From: a virus
Reading direction: 5' to 3' (one strand)
Length of the DNA stretch: 37,852 nucleotides
IMG/VR virus record: IMGVR_UViG_3300042451_000939
Span: 1-37,852 of that record
Of the stretch, positions 15,730-23,219 are shown in pieces. Under the pieces are notes generated by a model. It saw nothing but the letters and a program-made list of their open reading frames with translations, did not search any database and was not told the origin of the DNA. Within the stretch, counting starts at the first letter, position 1, and each line of letters begins with the position of its first letter. The position numbers and the translations under genes were made by a program.

Positions 15730-16230
15730 ATGGGAACAAATTACTACCGAATACCTCAGGCATCCGAGATGGATGAGAGAAAATTCAAACTACTAGAACG
15801 TATTGCCAACTTAGATTTATCGCCAGGTAACATTGAGTGTGGTTTTAATGAACCTATTGATGATCAATGGGGTAGAGAAAGTCCGTGGGGTATTTTCATT
15901 GACGGAACTAACATTCATTTAGGTAAACGAAGTGGCGGTTGGAAGTTCTGTTGGAATTTTCATAATGACAAATACTATTCCAATAAAGAAGAACTACTGT
16001 CTTTCATACGTTCAGGTAGAGTTGTGGATGAATATGGTGAAGAATGGAATATTGAAGAGTTTATTGCAATGGCACTTGAATGGGGTCAACCTGATGGATT
16101 GGTTGTTAATGAAGAATACCGTAAACAAGAAAGAATGAGAGGACGCGGTACGTTTTGGTTAGACGATAATAAACACGATGATTTAATAATCGATGGACTT
16201 CGAGTGAGTACATCAACAGAATTTAGTTAA
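15730..16230 (+). CDS. Phage protein of the MGTNYY type, unknown function
   Basis: I use ATG at 15730 (MGTNYYRIP), after the promoter; the ATG at 15709 would start inside the -7 element. The start MGTNYY and the downstream IHLGKRSGGWKFCWNF are a combination I know from small phage proteins of unknown role. It is soluble, tryptophan-rich (about 9 Trp) and ends in a hydrophilic tail. No catalytic motif. It lies 1 base from the phosphoesterase gene and should be cotranscribed with it. Confidence 0.72.
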   Translation: MGTNYYRIPQASEMDERKFKLLERIANLDLSPGNIECGFNEPIDDQWGRESPWGIFIDGTNIHLGKRSGGWKFCWNFHNDKYYSNKEELLSFIRSGRVVDEYGEEWNIEEFIAMALEWGQPDGLVVNEEYRKQERMRGRGTFWLDDNKHDDLIIDGLRVSTSTEFS

Positions 16231-16231
16231 G

Positions 16232-16888
16232 ATGTTAAAGATAGAGGATAGTAGAAAAGTTTGGGTAACATCTGATACCCATTTCGGACACGGCAACATA
16301 TGTCGTGGGACAACTAATTGGAGATTGGCCAATGGGGACATTCCGGTAAATCAAACTAGAGATTTCCCAACATTAGATAAGATGAATGACGCAATTGTGA
16401 ACAACATTAATGAAGTTGTTGGTCAAGACGACGTACTGATTCACTTCGGTGATTGGTCATTCGGTGGATTTGAGAACATTCAATTGTTAAGAGACAGAAT
16501 TATCTGTCAAGAGATTCATTTAATCTTAGGTAACCACGACCACCACATCGATAGGAACAGAGAGAACTGTCAAAGTCTATTCAATAGTGTGCAATGGTTC
16601 TTACAATTGAACTATATGGGTGAGACTATGGAATGTATGCACTATCCAATATCATCCTGGAATGGTTTACGTAAGGGTAGAATAATGCTACACGGACATT
16701 GCCACTTACCACACTCACAGAAGATTACAAATGGTAGACGAATGGATGTTGGTATGGACGGTCACCCAGAATTTAGACCTTACGATTTACATCGTGAGAT
16801 TATTAACCCAATGAAAAAAGTCACAATTGGTTCTGAATTGGGACCATTGGATCATCACATTGATGATATGAAAGGAATTGTTGGGTAA
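16232..16888 (+). CDS. Calcineurin-like metallophosphoesterase
   Basis: The metal-binding motifs are in the family order: SDTHFGH (about 14-20), HFGDWSFGG, LGNHDHH and LHGHCHLP. These should hold two divalent metals. The 218-residue length fits small prokaryotic and phage phosphoesterases acting on nucleotides, nucleic-acid ends or phosphoproteins. The substrate is not determined. It is cotranscribed with the MGTNYY gene. Confidence 0.9.
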   Translation: MLKIEDSRKVWVTSDTHFGHGNICRGTTNWRLANGDIPVNQTRDFPTLDKMNDAIVNNINEVVGQDDVLIHFGDWSFGGFENIQLLRDRIICQEIHLILGNHDHHIDRNRENCQSLFNSVQWFLQLNYMGETMECMHYPISSWNGLRKGRIMLHGHCHLPHSQKITNGRRMDVGMDGHPEFRPYDLHREIINPMKKVTIGSELGPLDHHIDDMKGIVG

Positions 16889-16897
16889 AAATTTTTT

Positions 16898-16923
16898 TAT
16901 TTCAAAAATTTTATTTATATTTT
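16898..16923 (+). promoter_or_regulatory. Weak class A-like promoter before small ORFs
   Basis: TATTTC (16898-16903) is 18 bases from TATATTTT (16916-16923). Spacing fits class A, the -7 lacks the final G, and a TATTTATA core overlaps it at 16912-16919, so its class is ambiguous. Confidence 0.35.
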
Positions 16924-16929
16924 AAAGTA

Positions 16930-17013
16930 ATGAAAAAATTAATAAACTTCCTAAAGTTAGTTGAACAATATCGATTAATTTGTATGGAAAAATCCGGATG
17001 GGGTAAATTTTAA
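16930..17013 (+). CDS. Possible 27-aa peptide
   Basis: ATG at 16930 gives MKKLINFLKLVEQYRLICME and then KSGWGKF before a stop at 17011. It follows a promoter-like sequence and precedes the next gene by 9 bases. The peptide is amphipathic and basic. It could be a real leader or small protein, but at this length the evidence is weak. Confidence 0.35.
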   Translation: MKKLINFLKLVEQYRLICMEKSGWGKF

Positions 17014-17022
17014 AACTAGTAT

Positions 17023-17460
17023 ATGAACATTAAACAAGCACTAAAACGAAAGAATAAAATCGTTGGATTAATGGCTGAGGAGTGGAATAAAGTTTCTCAG
17101 TATAATGTTACCGATGAAGGTAACCCAAGACCATACTCTGCAGTGGAATCTATGGCAAAATGGATGCAACTATCTGAAGAGTTAGTTACATTGAAGGCAA
17201 GGATTCATTTGGCAAATGGACCTAAGTATGAACAAATATTTAGACTTGCGGAAACTAAAAACCAAGTTAAGTATTTGAAATCTTTGAATTGTCAAAGTGG
17301 TAAAGTACAGTCTCGTTGGGATAGCGATACTCAAATTGTTAAACACGCCGAAATAAACGTCGTCGAAAGAGATAAACTAGTTAAAGATTTAGAACAAAGT
17401 ATTGAGATGATTCAAGACGACTTGGATCAATGGAATCACAATACCATAATCGAAAGCTAA
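17023..17460 (+). CDS. DIP1984/DUF6847-like helical protein
   Basis: The sequence begins MNIKQALKRKNKIVGLMAEEW and has LVTLKARIHLANGP followed by LAETKNQVKYLKSLNCQSGK. This ordering is typical of a small family (DIP1984-like) of coiled helices around an LKxxI-xAN motif. The C-terminal half (VVERDKLVKDLEQSIEMIQDDLDQWN) is a coiled coil. The family has no established function in phages. Confidence 0.6.
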   Translation: MNIKQALKRKNKIVGLMAEEWNKVSQYNVTDEGNPRPYSAVESMAKWMQLSEELVTLKARIHLANGPKYEQIFRLAETKNQVKYLKSLNCQSGKVQSRWDSDTQIVKHAEINVVERDKLVKDLEQSIEMIQDDLDQWNHNTIIES

Positions 17461-17686
17461 AGACCTTGGTCGAGGGAGAAGGGATAGTAATATAAATCAA
17501 TAACCGTTTGGTTATCAACAACTATATAATAAACTACTATCGATAAACAGATTAAGATAAGGTATTCAACACTTATAAATTCAACTAGTCAAAAGTCAGT
17601 TCTCAATCCTTAAAACTCATTTAAGATTTATTTTATTTGAACTTTAAACTCGACCATTTTTTAAACTTACTAATACCAAAAACAAA
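17461..17686. other. Non-coding gap with one small hairpin
   Basis: This 226-base tract has no ORF of note. It holds a 6-bp hairpin, ATAACC-gttt-GGTTAT, at 17500-17515 and a GACCttgGTC hairpin at 17462. No T arm or anticodon arm of a tRNA is visible, and no class A or B promoter match is convincing. Confidence 0.5.
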
Positions 17687-18043
17687 ATGAATGAAATCTT
17701 AAAAAAAGTATTCGACAAGAGTGTCCTGGCTGTTGTTGGAGTTATATTCGGATGTGGAGTTATATTCGAATATGTTGTATTTCCGGGATTGACAGCTGCT
17801 GACAGTTATCTAAACATATTGTCCGCATTAATTGGTATCTTCACCGTCTTATTTATTTATCACTTCATACAGTGGAAAGATTTGTATGAATTTTTATCTA
17901 AGAAAGAAGAGGTAATCCCGCCAGGAGAAACTGAATTAGATTATATTCCTAAAGAAGAAATCGTTAAAAAGAAAAAAACCGTAAAGAAGAAATCGGTTAA
18001 TAAAAAGGTGGAAGAACCAAAAGTAAAAACAAAAAAGAAATAA
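17687..18043 (+). CDS. Two-TM membrane protein with lysine-rich tail
   Basis: Two hydrophobic helices (about 11-33 and 42-62) are followed by an acidic stretch and then a Lys-rich C-terminus (IVKKKKTVKKKSVNKKVEEP). It precedes the SPFH gene by 1 base, so the two may form a membrane complex. The lysine tail could bind nucleic acid or the membrane surface. No family recognised. Confidence 0.65.
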   Translation: MNEILKKVFDKSVLAVVGVIFGCGVIFEYVVFPGLTAADSYLNILSALIGIFTVLFIYHFIQWKDLYEFLSKKEEVIPPGETELDYIPKEEIVKKKKTVKKKSVNKKVEEPKVKTKKK

Positions 18044-18044
18044 T

Positions 18045-18989
18045 ATGAAAGCATTCAATAGATACGATAATCGTTTTGATTCGTATGGAAATAGAAGAAC
18101 CGATGAACAACTAAATAAATTAGAATCGGAATTTAATAAACAACAAGAACAAAAAAGAAAACAAATTATGAGAAACATTTTAATCGGAGTTGGGTTATTT
18201 TTTACAGTAACCTTTTTATTTTTCTCTTGCGAGAGAATTGACGCAGGACACGTAGGTGTTAAAGTAAATCAGTATGGTAACAACAAAGGTGTTGACGATG
18301 TAGTTGCGGTTACAGGTATGGTATTCTTTAATCCACTTACAACTGCAATTTATGAGTTCCCAACGTTTATTCAACACAAGGAATATAAGAATGAAAATTC
18401 ATTCATCGTGAACAGTAAAGATGGTTCGGAGTTTAATGTGTCACCTATTATGAACTACTCAGTTCAAAGAGATAAAGTTCCAGCAATCTTCGCTAAGTAT
18501 CGTAGACCATTGGAAGATATCGAAGAGGGATTCTTAAAGACCGCAGTATACGATGCGTTTAGATTGGCGACAAACAAATACACCGCAGATGAGTTAATTA
18601 GTAACAGAGCAGTGTTCGAAATTGAGGTTCGTAGATTATTGGATGGTCAATTATTGAAAGAGGGTTTCATTATTAATCAGTTCACATCAAACTTGATTTA
18701 CCCTGAGACATTTAAGAAATCAATTGAGGCTAAGAATAACGCAGTTCAAGCGGCATTAAGAGCGGAGAATGAAGTTAAGACCGCCGAAGCTCAAGCTAAG
18801 ATTAAGGTTGCAACCGCAAATGGTAATGCCCAAGCTATGTTAACAGCAGCTAAAGCGGAGGCTGAGGCCAATAGTTTAAAACAACGTACAATCACACCAA
18901 TGTTACTACAATTGGAGTGGATCAACAAATGGGATGGTAAGTTACCAGTTTATGGTACCGCACCCCAACTGTATAAAGGTATGAAATAA
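18045..18989 (+). CDS. SPFH/prohibitin-family membrane protein
   Basis: SPFH (band 7) proteins form large membrane-anchored rings. A 40-residue polar N-terminus is followed by one transmembrane helix at about 43-62 (NILIGVGLFFTVTFLFFS) and then the SPFH domain from ERIDAGHVGVKVN. A long alanine- and glutamate-rich helix (VQAALRAENEVKTAEAQAKI) precedes the C-terminal strand. The cysteine in FFSC recalls a lipobox, but the long N-terminal tail makes lipoprotein processing doubtful. It ends at a strong terminator (19010-19042). Phage SPFH proteins are known, but their role is not settled. Confidence 0.9.
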   Translation: MKAFNRYDNRFDSYGNRRTDEQLNKLESEFNKQQEQKRKQIMRNILIGVGLFFTVTFLFFSCERIDAGHVGVKVNQYGNNKGVDDVVAVTGMVFFNPLTTAIYEFPTFIQHKEYKNENSFIVNSKDGSEFNVSPIMNYSVQRDKVPAIFAKYRRPLEDIEEGFLKTAVYDAFRLATNKYTADELISNRAVFEIEVRRLLDGQLLKEGFIINQFTSNLIYPETFKKSIEAKNNAVQAALRAENEVKTAEAQAKIKVATANGNAQAMLTAAKAEAEANSLKQRTITPMLLQLEWINKWDGKLPVYGTAPQLYKGMK

Positions 18990-19009
18990 GATATAAATCC
19001 TTGAAAAAC

Positions 19010-19042
19010 AAAGGGGATACCGAAAGGTGTCCCTTTTTTATT
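19010..19042 (+). terminator. Rho-independent terminator after the SPFH gene
   Basis: AAGGGGATACC, GAAA loop, GGTGTCCCTTT then a T run. One G-T pair is present in the stem. It ends the 17687-18989 operon. Confidence 0.85.
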
Positions 19043-19061
19043 TTTTGTTATATTTAAGAAT

Positions 19062-19160
19062 ATGACAAACAGAGAAAAAAAAGAAAAAAATAGGGAGAAA
19101 ATGGCTAAAGCCTCCCGTAAATTGAATCAAAAAAAAGGTTTACACCGTAAGAAGTCTTAA
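19062..19160 (+). CDS. Tiny highly basic protein (32 aa)
   Basis: The ORF reads MTNREKKEKNREKMAKASRK and ends LNQKKGLHRKKS. Thirteen of 32 residues are Lys or Arg. It begins just after the SPFH terminator, and the class B gene at 19195 follows. With the 42-aa gene at 1818 it makes a pair of tiny cationic products; they show no clear alignment, so any relationship is compositional. Confidence 0.45.
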   Translation: MTNREKKEKNREKMAKASRKLNQKKGLHRKKS

Positions 19161-19171
19161 CCGAATAACCT

Positions 19172-19182
19172 GATATTTATAT
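19172..19182 (+). promoter_or_regulatory. Class B motif for the 74-aa tagged gene
   Basis: TGATATTTATATA (19171-19183) lies 12-13 bases before the ATG at 19195. It matches the motifs at 12714 and 14324. Confidence 0.6.
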
Positions 19183-19194
19183 ATAAAAGATACT

Positions 19195-19419
19195 ATGGCT
19201 AAAGTTATTAAATTAAAACAAACCGATATAACTAGAATTGTTGAGGGAATCCTAAAGGAACAACAAGAATTTGATGATTTTGATACCAAAATCCAACCTG
19301 AAGAACTACCTGGAGCAGATTACCACGAGTTGACCATAGGTCAAGACGAGAACGGTGAATACTATGTTATTGACAATGCGAAAAGTGACAATCCAACGAT
19401 TGTTGCTAAAACAAAATAA
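19195..19419 (+). CDS. Small N-terminally tagged protein (74 aa), probable packaged protein
   Basis: The first 24 residues (AKVIKLKQTDITRIVEGILK then E-Q-Q) are one of the two best copies of the shared tag, which here forms most of an amphipathic helix. The remaining 50 residues are acidic and strand-rich (YHELTIGQDENGEYYVIDNA). It has a class B motif and ends before a terminator at 19444. The protein is too short for an enzyme. It fits an internal head or structural accessory protein. Confidence 0.62.
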   Translation: MAKVIKLKQTDITRIVEGILKEQQEFDDFDTKIQPEELPGADYHELTIGQDENGEYYVIDNAKSDNPTIVAKTK

Positions 19420-19443
19420 AGATATTTTAATTATTTTTTAATG

Positions 19444-19468
19444 AACCCCAAATTTTTGGGGTTTTTTT
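19444..19468 (+). terminator. Terminator between convergent genes
   Basis: AACCCCAAA followed by TTTGGGGTT and a T run, reading rightwards. It separates the 74-aa gene from the minus-strand exonuclease gene. Confidence 0.8.
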
Positions 19469-19470
19469 AT

Positions 19471-20298
19471 TTAATCGTTAAGATAACGATAAACCATCCC
19501 CAATCCTTTTTCAAGTACTTCCATTGTGATTTCACAATCAACCACAGCATCGTGAGCACCTTTTAACTTTTCTTTAAGTTGATTAACATCGTCCGCAAAT
19601 CCTTTTGCAACACTACCTAACGCGGCAGATTTACCAGTTTTACCCGATTTAAATTGGTCATATTTGTATTGGTATTGAGCTTGTTGTCTAGATAACATCT
19701 CAAGTGTTGGGAAAAAGAAGTTTCTGAAGAAATCGATACTATCGATAATCTCATCAGTACTATCTTTAAATTCTTGATGAAACTCAATCCACTTTAAATC
19801 AAATGGTGCGTTGTGGGCGATTAAAGTAACATTGTCAAAGTTCTTTAAAAAGGATTCAAATTGAGTCAATGCGTTTCTTTCTTCTTCAAAAGATTCTGAA
19901 TTCTCTAAATCATAATGGTTATATTTTAAAATACCTTTTTTGGTACCAAATAACCATTTTCTATATTCTGGACTTTCTTCATCTTCAGGAGCGTCTGGGT
20001 CGTTGTCAACCTGTCCCCTCAAATCATCATTTAATTTAATTTTAATGTTGAATCTATCTATTTCAAAAAATCGTAATGTTTCTCCATTTATCTGTGTGGC
20101 AATTGCCCCAATTTGTGTTAGTTGATTTATAGGTTTATCCGCAGGGGTTCTATCTAAACCAGTTGTTTCTGTATCAAAAAACACAAAAGTATGATCAACC
20201 CTATCTAAAAACCACTTCAATAGTTTTTGACTTGGTAGGGAACTAACCACCATTTCTTTAATGTTCGTAAATTGGGATTCTGTTATAACAATCTTCAT
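19471..20298 (-). CDS. DnaQ-like 3'-5' exonuclease with N-terminal tag
   Basis: DEDDh-family exonucleases remove nucleotides from 3' ends with two metal ions. The motifs are FFDTETTGL (Asp42, Glu44; ExoI), AHNAPFDLKW (ExoII) and GAHDAVVDCEIT (ExoIII with His and Asp). The first 15 residues, MKIVITESQFTNIKE, match the tag and are nearly the same as the start of the 77-aa protein at 22933. It lies on the minus strand with a class B motif before it. If the tag directs packaging, this nuclease would be carried in the virion and act on host DNA or RNA early. The proofreading role is less likely because no polymerase is adjacent. Confidence 0.85.
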   Translation of the reverse strand: MKIVITESQFTNIKEMVVSSLPSQKLLKWFLDRVDHTFVFFDTETTGLDRTPADKPINQLTQIGAIATQINGETLRFFEIDRFNIKIKLNDDLRGQVDNDPDAPEDEESPEYRKWLFGTKKGILKYNHYDLENSESFEEERNALTQFESFLKNFDNVTLIAHNAPFDLKWIEFHQEFKDSTDEIIDSIDFFRNFFFPTLEMLSRQQAQYQYKYDQFKSGKTGKSAALGSVAKGFADDVNQLKEKLKGAHDAVVDCEITMEVLEKGLGMVYRYLND

Positions 20299-20302
20299 AT
20301 AT

Positions 20303-20311
20303 TATAAATAT
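20303..20311 (-). promoter_or_regulatory. Class B motif for the tagged exonuclease gene
   Basis: The coding strand reads CTATATTTATAATATATG, so TATTTATA lies 4 bases before the minus-strand ATG at 20298. It faces away from the class A promoter of the next gene. Confidence 0.55.
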
Positions 20312-20342
20312 AGTTCTAATTTTATTTTTTATAACTAGTAAA

Positions 20343-20374
20343 TTTGGTATATTCAAAATTATATTCTATATTTG
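20343..20374 (+). promoter_or_regulatory. Class A promoter for the nucleotidase-like gene
   Basis: TTTGGTATATTC begins at 20343, with TATATTTG at 20367-20374, 20 bases after TTTG. It is the best match to the extended class A consensus. ATG is at 20392. Confidence 0.8.
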
Positions 20375-20391
20375 TACCCAAAACATATATT

Positions 20392-20859
20392 ATGGGAGAA
20401 TATAAAATATATTGTGATATGGACGGGGTACTTGTCGATTTCGATAAAGGGTATCTAGAACTAACAGGGGAAGTGTTAGATGGTTCACACAGAAGTGACA
20501 CCGATTTTTGGGACCCGATTAACTCGGCGGGTTATGATTTTTGGATTAACCTTGAATGGATGTCAGATGGTAAAGAGTTATGGTCTTATATTGAAAAATA
20601 TGAACCCAAATTGTTATCGGCACCCTCAAGACAAGAGGATTCAAGAGTTGCAAAATTTGATTGGGTTTACAAAGAATTACCAGGTGTTAAATTGATTCTT
20701 AGAAGTGCTAAACATAAGAAAGATTTTGCAGGTCCTAACAACATTCTTATTGACGATAGAGTTGATAATATTAACGGATGGATTGGTGCGGGTGGTATTG
20801 GTATTTTACATACTTCGGCTGAGGATACTATTCAACAACTTATTAAATTAGGATTATGA
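20392..20859 (+). CDS. HAD-family 5'(3')-deoxyribonucleotidase-like protein
   Basis: I use ATG at 20392 (MGEYKIYCDMDG) because the longer frame would start upstream of the promoter's -7 element. YCDMDGVLVDF gives the two catalytic aspartates; LRSAKHKK is the motif II/III-like region and ILIDDRVDNINGW is motif IV. The pattern is close to phage and mammalian 5'(3')-deoxyribonucleotidases (NT5C type), which remove phosphate from deoxyribonucleoside monophosphates. It could tune dNMP pools. The lipoprotein gene overlaps its stop by 4 bases. Confidence 0.8.
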   Translation: MGEYKIYCDMDGVLVDFDKGYLELTGEVLDGSHRSDTDFWDPINSAGYDFWINLEWMSDGKELWSYIEKYEPKLLSAPSRQEDSRVAKFDWVYKELPGVKLILRSAKHKKDFAGPNNILIDDRVDNINGWIGAGGIGILHTSAEDTIQQLIKLGL

Positions 20860-21050
20860 AAAAAATAATTAGTTTGTTTCTCATAACACTAATCTTATCT
20901 TCTTGTAATCCTCGGTTACATATAATTGGAAGTGGTATGAGACATCACAATCTTTCACAAAACAAATATCAACCTGGAAAACATAGGAAGAAAATAAATG
21001 TTGGTTCAAATCAACATTCACCCATATGGTTAATACTAAGAAAACACTAA
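20856..21050 (+). CDS. Small lipoprotein (64 aa)
   Basis: MKKIISLFLITLILSSC is a lipoprotein signal with lipobox LSSC (Cys17), followed by a basic, His-rich tail of 47 residues. The mature protein should sit on the periplasmic or outer-membrane face. Small phage lipoproteins can serve superinfection exclusion or as o-spanins. No partner i-spanin is adjacent, so neither role is shown. Confidence 0.7.
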   Translation: MKKIISLFLITLILSSCNPRLHIIGSGMRHHNLSQNKYQPGKHRKKINVGSNQHSPIWLILRKH

Positions 21051-21060
21051 ATAATATATT

Positions 21061-21744
21061 ATGATTTACGTATCAATAGACATCGAGACATCAGGTCTTG
21101 ACCACGAGAAAAACAAAGTATTATCTATCGGTGCAATCATCGAAGACACCGAAAAGAAATTACCGTTTGCAGAATGTCCTAAGTTCAACGCTATCGTTCT
21201 CCAAAATGAAATTGTCGGTTCACCACGAGCACTCACAATGAATCAACATATCATTTCTTTGATGGGATTATATTTGGAGGCGAACAAAGAAGATAGAGAG
21301 AAATTAACAATGATGGAGGACGCTCAACCATATGGTTATAAATTCTATGAGAAAGAAGAAGTTGTGAAAGAATTCTATTGGTGGTTAGAAGCAAATGGAT
21401 ATTTCCAAGGAGGTGATAATAGTGGTGGATACGTCCAAATGAGTAATGGTTATTTGAGACCATCAATTAACAATGGTACAAAACCAATTACAATTAATGT
21501 TGCAGGTAAAAACTTCGGAACATTTGATAAGTTGTTCTTACAGGAGTTACCTTGGTGGCAGAAGTTAATCCGTACTCGCCAAAGAGTTTTAGATCCGGCA
21601 ATCTTAATGGTTGATTGGGGTAATGATACATCATTACCAAATCTAACACAATGTAAAGAACGTGCAGGAGTTAGTGGAATCGTTACCCACAATGCGTTGG
21701 AAGATGCGTGGGATGTTATAGAAGTTTTAAGAAAATTTTATTAA
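21061..21744 (+). CDS. RNase H-fold 3'-5' exonuclease (DEDD type)
   Basis: SIDIETSGLD (Asp7, Glu9) is ExoI and GKNFGTFDKLFL is ExoII. THNALEDAWDVIEVLR is ExoIII, with His and Asp as in DEDDh enzymes. It differs from the minus-strand exonuclease by having no tag, a long insert (about 80-150), and no class B motif. It could be the replication or repair exonuclease, or an oligoribonuclease-like enzyme. The start is 10 bases after the lipoprotein gene. Confidence 0.85.
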   Translation: MIYVSIDIETSGLDHEKNKVLSIGAIIEDTEKKLPFAECPKFNAIVLQNEIVGSPRALTMNQHIISLMGLYLEANKEDREKLTMMEDAQPYGYKFYEKEEVVKEFYWWLEANGYFQGGDNSGGYVQMSNGYLRPSINNGTKPITINVAGKNFGTFDKLFLQELPWWQKLIRTRQRVLDPAILMVDWGNDTSLPNLTQCKERAGVSGIVTHNALEDAWDVIEVLRKFY

Positions 21745-21767
21745 TTATTTGGAGTTCCCAAAATAAT

Positions 21768-21775
21768 TATTTATA
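21768..21775 (+). promoter_or_regulatory. Class B-like motif before the third PcfJ-like gene
   Basis: ATTATTTATATTAAT ends about 15 bases before the ATG at 21794. The core matches the class B motif but the flanking GA is missing. Confidence 0.35.
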
Positions 21776-21793
21776 TTAATAAAAACACCAATT

Positions 21794-22900
21794 ATGTCTA
21801 GAACAAAAGAACTAAAGGTTAATCCAGAATTCAATCTTAATTTGTTTGAATTGTTTTCTCTATTCTGTCCAGATAAGAAAACGAAATACACCGAAACACT
21901 GTTGAGGATAATGAAAAAAACACCTAATATTTCAGAGCATTGTGGTGAAATAAAAGATTTTTTACAAAAGGAATATGGTTTTAGTAGAACTGAATTAGAT
22001 AATATATCCGATTTACAATTAGTGTTGTTCTATCGCATAATTGATGGTATGTTTAATAATTCGGATCTTAAAACTTTCCAAAGGTTTTGTGCGTATAACG
22101 AGAGAGGTTTAATTAAACAAAATGACGTATCAACATATCAGTTCTTTGATGAAATCAATAACGCCGTGAGTATTGCTGATATTGTCGCCCAAGGTAAAGA
22201 GTTAGAGAAACAAGTTAAAGTAGTATATGAAGATGAAGACTGGTTATTTGTTAGACCATTAACCTTTAATGCTTCTAAGAAGTATGGTTCAAACACCAAA
22301 TGGTGTACAACTACTGAAAGTAATCCAGAATACTTTACAAAGTATGCATCTAGAGGTGTGTTGATTTACTGTTTAAATAAGAAGACAGGTTACAAGGTTG
22401 CAAGTTTCAATTCATTAGATAAGAACGAACCAGAGTTTTCTTGGTGGAACCAAAAAGACGCTCGTATCGATTCATTACAAAGTGAATTACCCAACGAACT
22501 ACTAAAAGTTATTCGTGTTGAGTCTATGGAAAATAAACCAAAAACAAATCGATTCCTTTTATCTGATGAAGATAGAATGGCTGAGGATAAGTTCTTAGCT
22601 AAGTTTGGTGGTTACAAGATTATGCAACCAATAGATATGGTTGAACCTCAATCGGAAGAACGAGTTAATCGAATCAGGAGAGGTATCCAAAGAGTGGAAG
22701 AGGAAGTAGGTGTAATGGAAGATCGTGGAGAATATCCAATAGGTCTTCAAACACTAGTCGATGCGATGGAGGATATGCCAGATACACCAAGTCAACCAGA
22801 ACCAATGGAAATGTCTTGGGGTAATGAGGAAGATGTAATGGAAGAACCCGTACCTCAACAAGCTAGATCTGGGTCATTCGATTTTAGAAATGAAAGATAG
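21794..22900 (+). CDS. PcfJ-like/TkWCT-motif protein, paralogue 3
   Basis: The central domain WLFVRPLTFNASKKYGSNTKWCTT, then YFTKYASRGVLIYCLN and KVASFNSLDKN, has a KYGxxTkWCT-N-Y-Y pattern. That pattern recurs in large-phage proteins and is related in layout to the GxxMxxCx core of PcfJ. The C-terminal 80 residues are acidic and disordered (Glu, Pro and Met rich), ending in SFDFRNER. The relation to the 2017 and 3927 genes is structural rather than obvious in sequence. A tail of this kind may bind a partner. Function unknown. Confidence 0.6.
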   Translation: MSRTKELKVNPEFNLNLFELFSLFCPDKKTKYTETLLRIMKKTPNISEHCGEIKDFLQKEYGFSRTELDNISDLQLVLFYRIIDGMFNNSDLKTFQRFCAYNERGLIKQNDVSTYQFFDEINNAVSIADIVAQGKELEKQVKVVYEDEDWLFVRPLTFNASKKYGSNTKWCTTTESNPEYFTKYASRGVLIYCLNKKTGYKVASFNSLDKNEPEFSWWNQKDARIDSLQSELPNELLKVIRVESMENKPKTNRFLLSDEDRMAEDKFLAKFGGYKIMQPIDMVEPQSEERVNRIRRGIQRVEEEVGVMEDRGEYPIGLQTLVDAMEDMPDTPSQPEPMEMSWGNEEDVMEEPVPQQARSGSFDFRNER

Positions 22901-22919
22901 TAAAAAGAATAAAGATTCG

Positions 22920-22930
22920 GATATTTATTA
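22920..22930 (+). promoter_or_regulatory. Class B motif for the 77-aa tagged gene
   Basis: GGATATTTATTAG lies 3 bases before the ATG at 22933. The last base of the core is T instead of A. Confidence 0.55.
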
Positions 22931-22932
22931 GT

Positions 22933-23166
22933 ATGAAAATAGTAATATCCGAATCTCAATATACCTCATTAATTAAAGAACACTACGATTCTGATAAATT
23001 ATATTCGAGGGAAAGTGTGGTTAATAGGTTGAAGAAGGCACCTAGAGAACTACGTAAGTACGCTAAAGACTTACCATCTATCCCTTGTACCGACGGTCAA
23101 GGTAATGAAACCATCTGTACCAAGATTCCAGAAGTGATTTACATATATTTTACAGGAAAATACTAG
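22933..23166 (+). CDS. Small N-terminally tagged protein (77 aa)
   Basis: MKIVISESQYTSLIKE is the tag, with the same first six-plus residues as the minus-strand exonuclease but different codons. The rest (SRESVVNRLKKAPRELRKYA) is a basic helix ending with a short C-terminal part containing two cysteines (IPCTDGQGNETICTK). It has a class B motif. I infer a packaged or structural protein, possibly DNA-associated because of the basic helix. Confidence 0.62.
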   Translation: MKIVISESQYTSLIKEHYDSDKLYSRESVVNRLKKAPRELRKYAKDLPSIPCTDGQGNETICTKIPEVIYIYFTGKY

Positions 23167-23171
23167 AAATA

Positions 23172-23203
23172 TTTGGCGGTTATTTAGTATATTCGTATGT
23201 TTG
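23172..23203 (+). promoter_or_regulatory. Class A promoter for the DnaA-like gene
   Basis: TTTG (23172-23175), 20 bases, TATGTTTG (23196-23203). The extra TATTC-like box is less clear here. The ATG is at 23220. Confidence 0.7.
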
Positions 23204-23219
23204 TTTAAAATAACAAAAT

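Noticed and set aside
16912-16919. TATTTATA at 16912 as a late promoter
   Set aside because: The core is AT-only and expected several times by chance in this composition; here it overlaps a class A-like element and precedes an untagged small ORF.
17461-17686. A tRNA or small RNA in the gap before the SPFH operon
   Set aside because: Only two small hairpins are visible; no cloverleaf or T-arm sequence was found.
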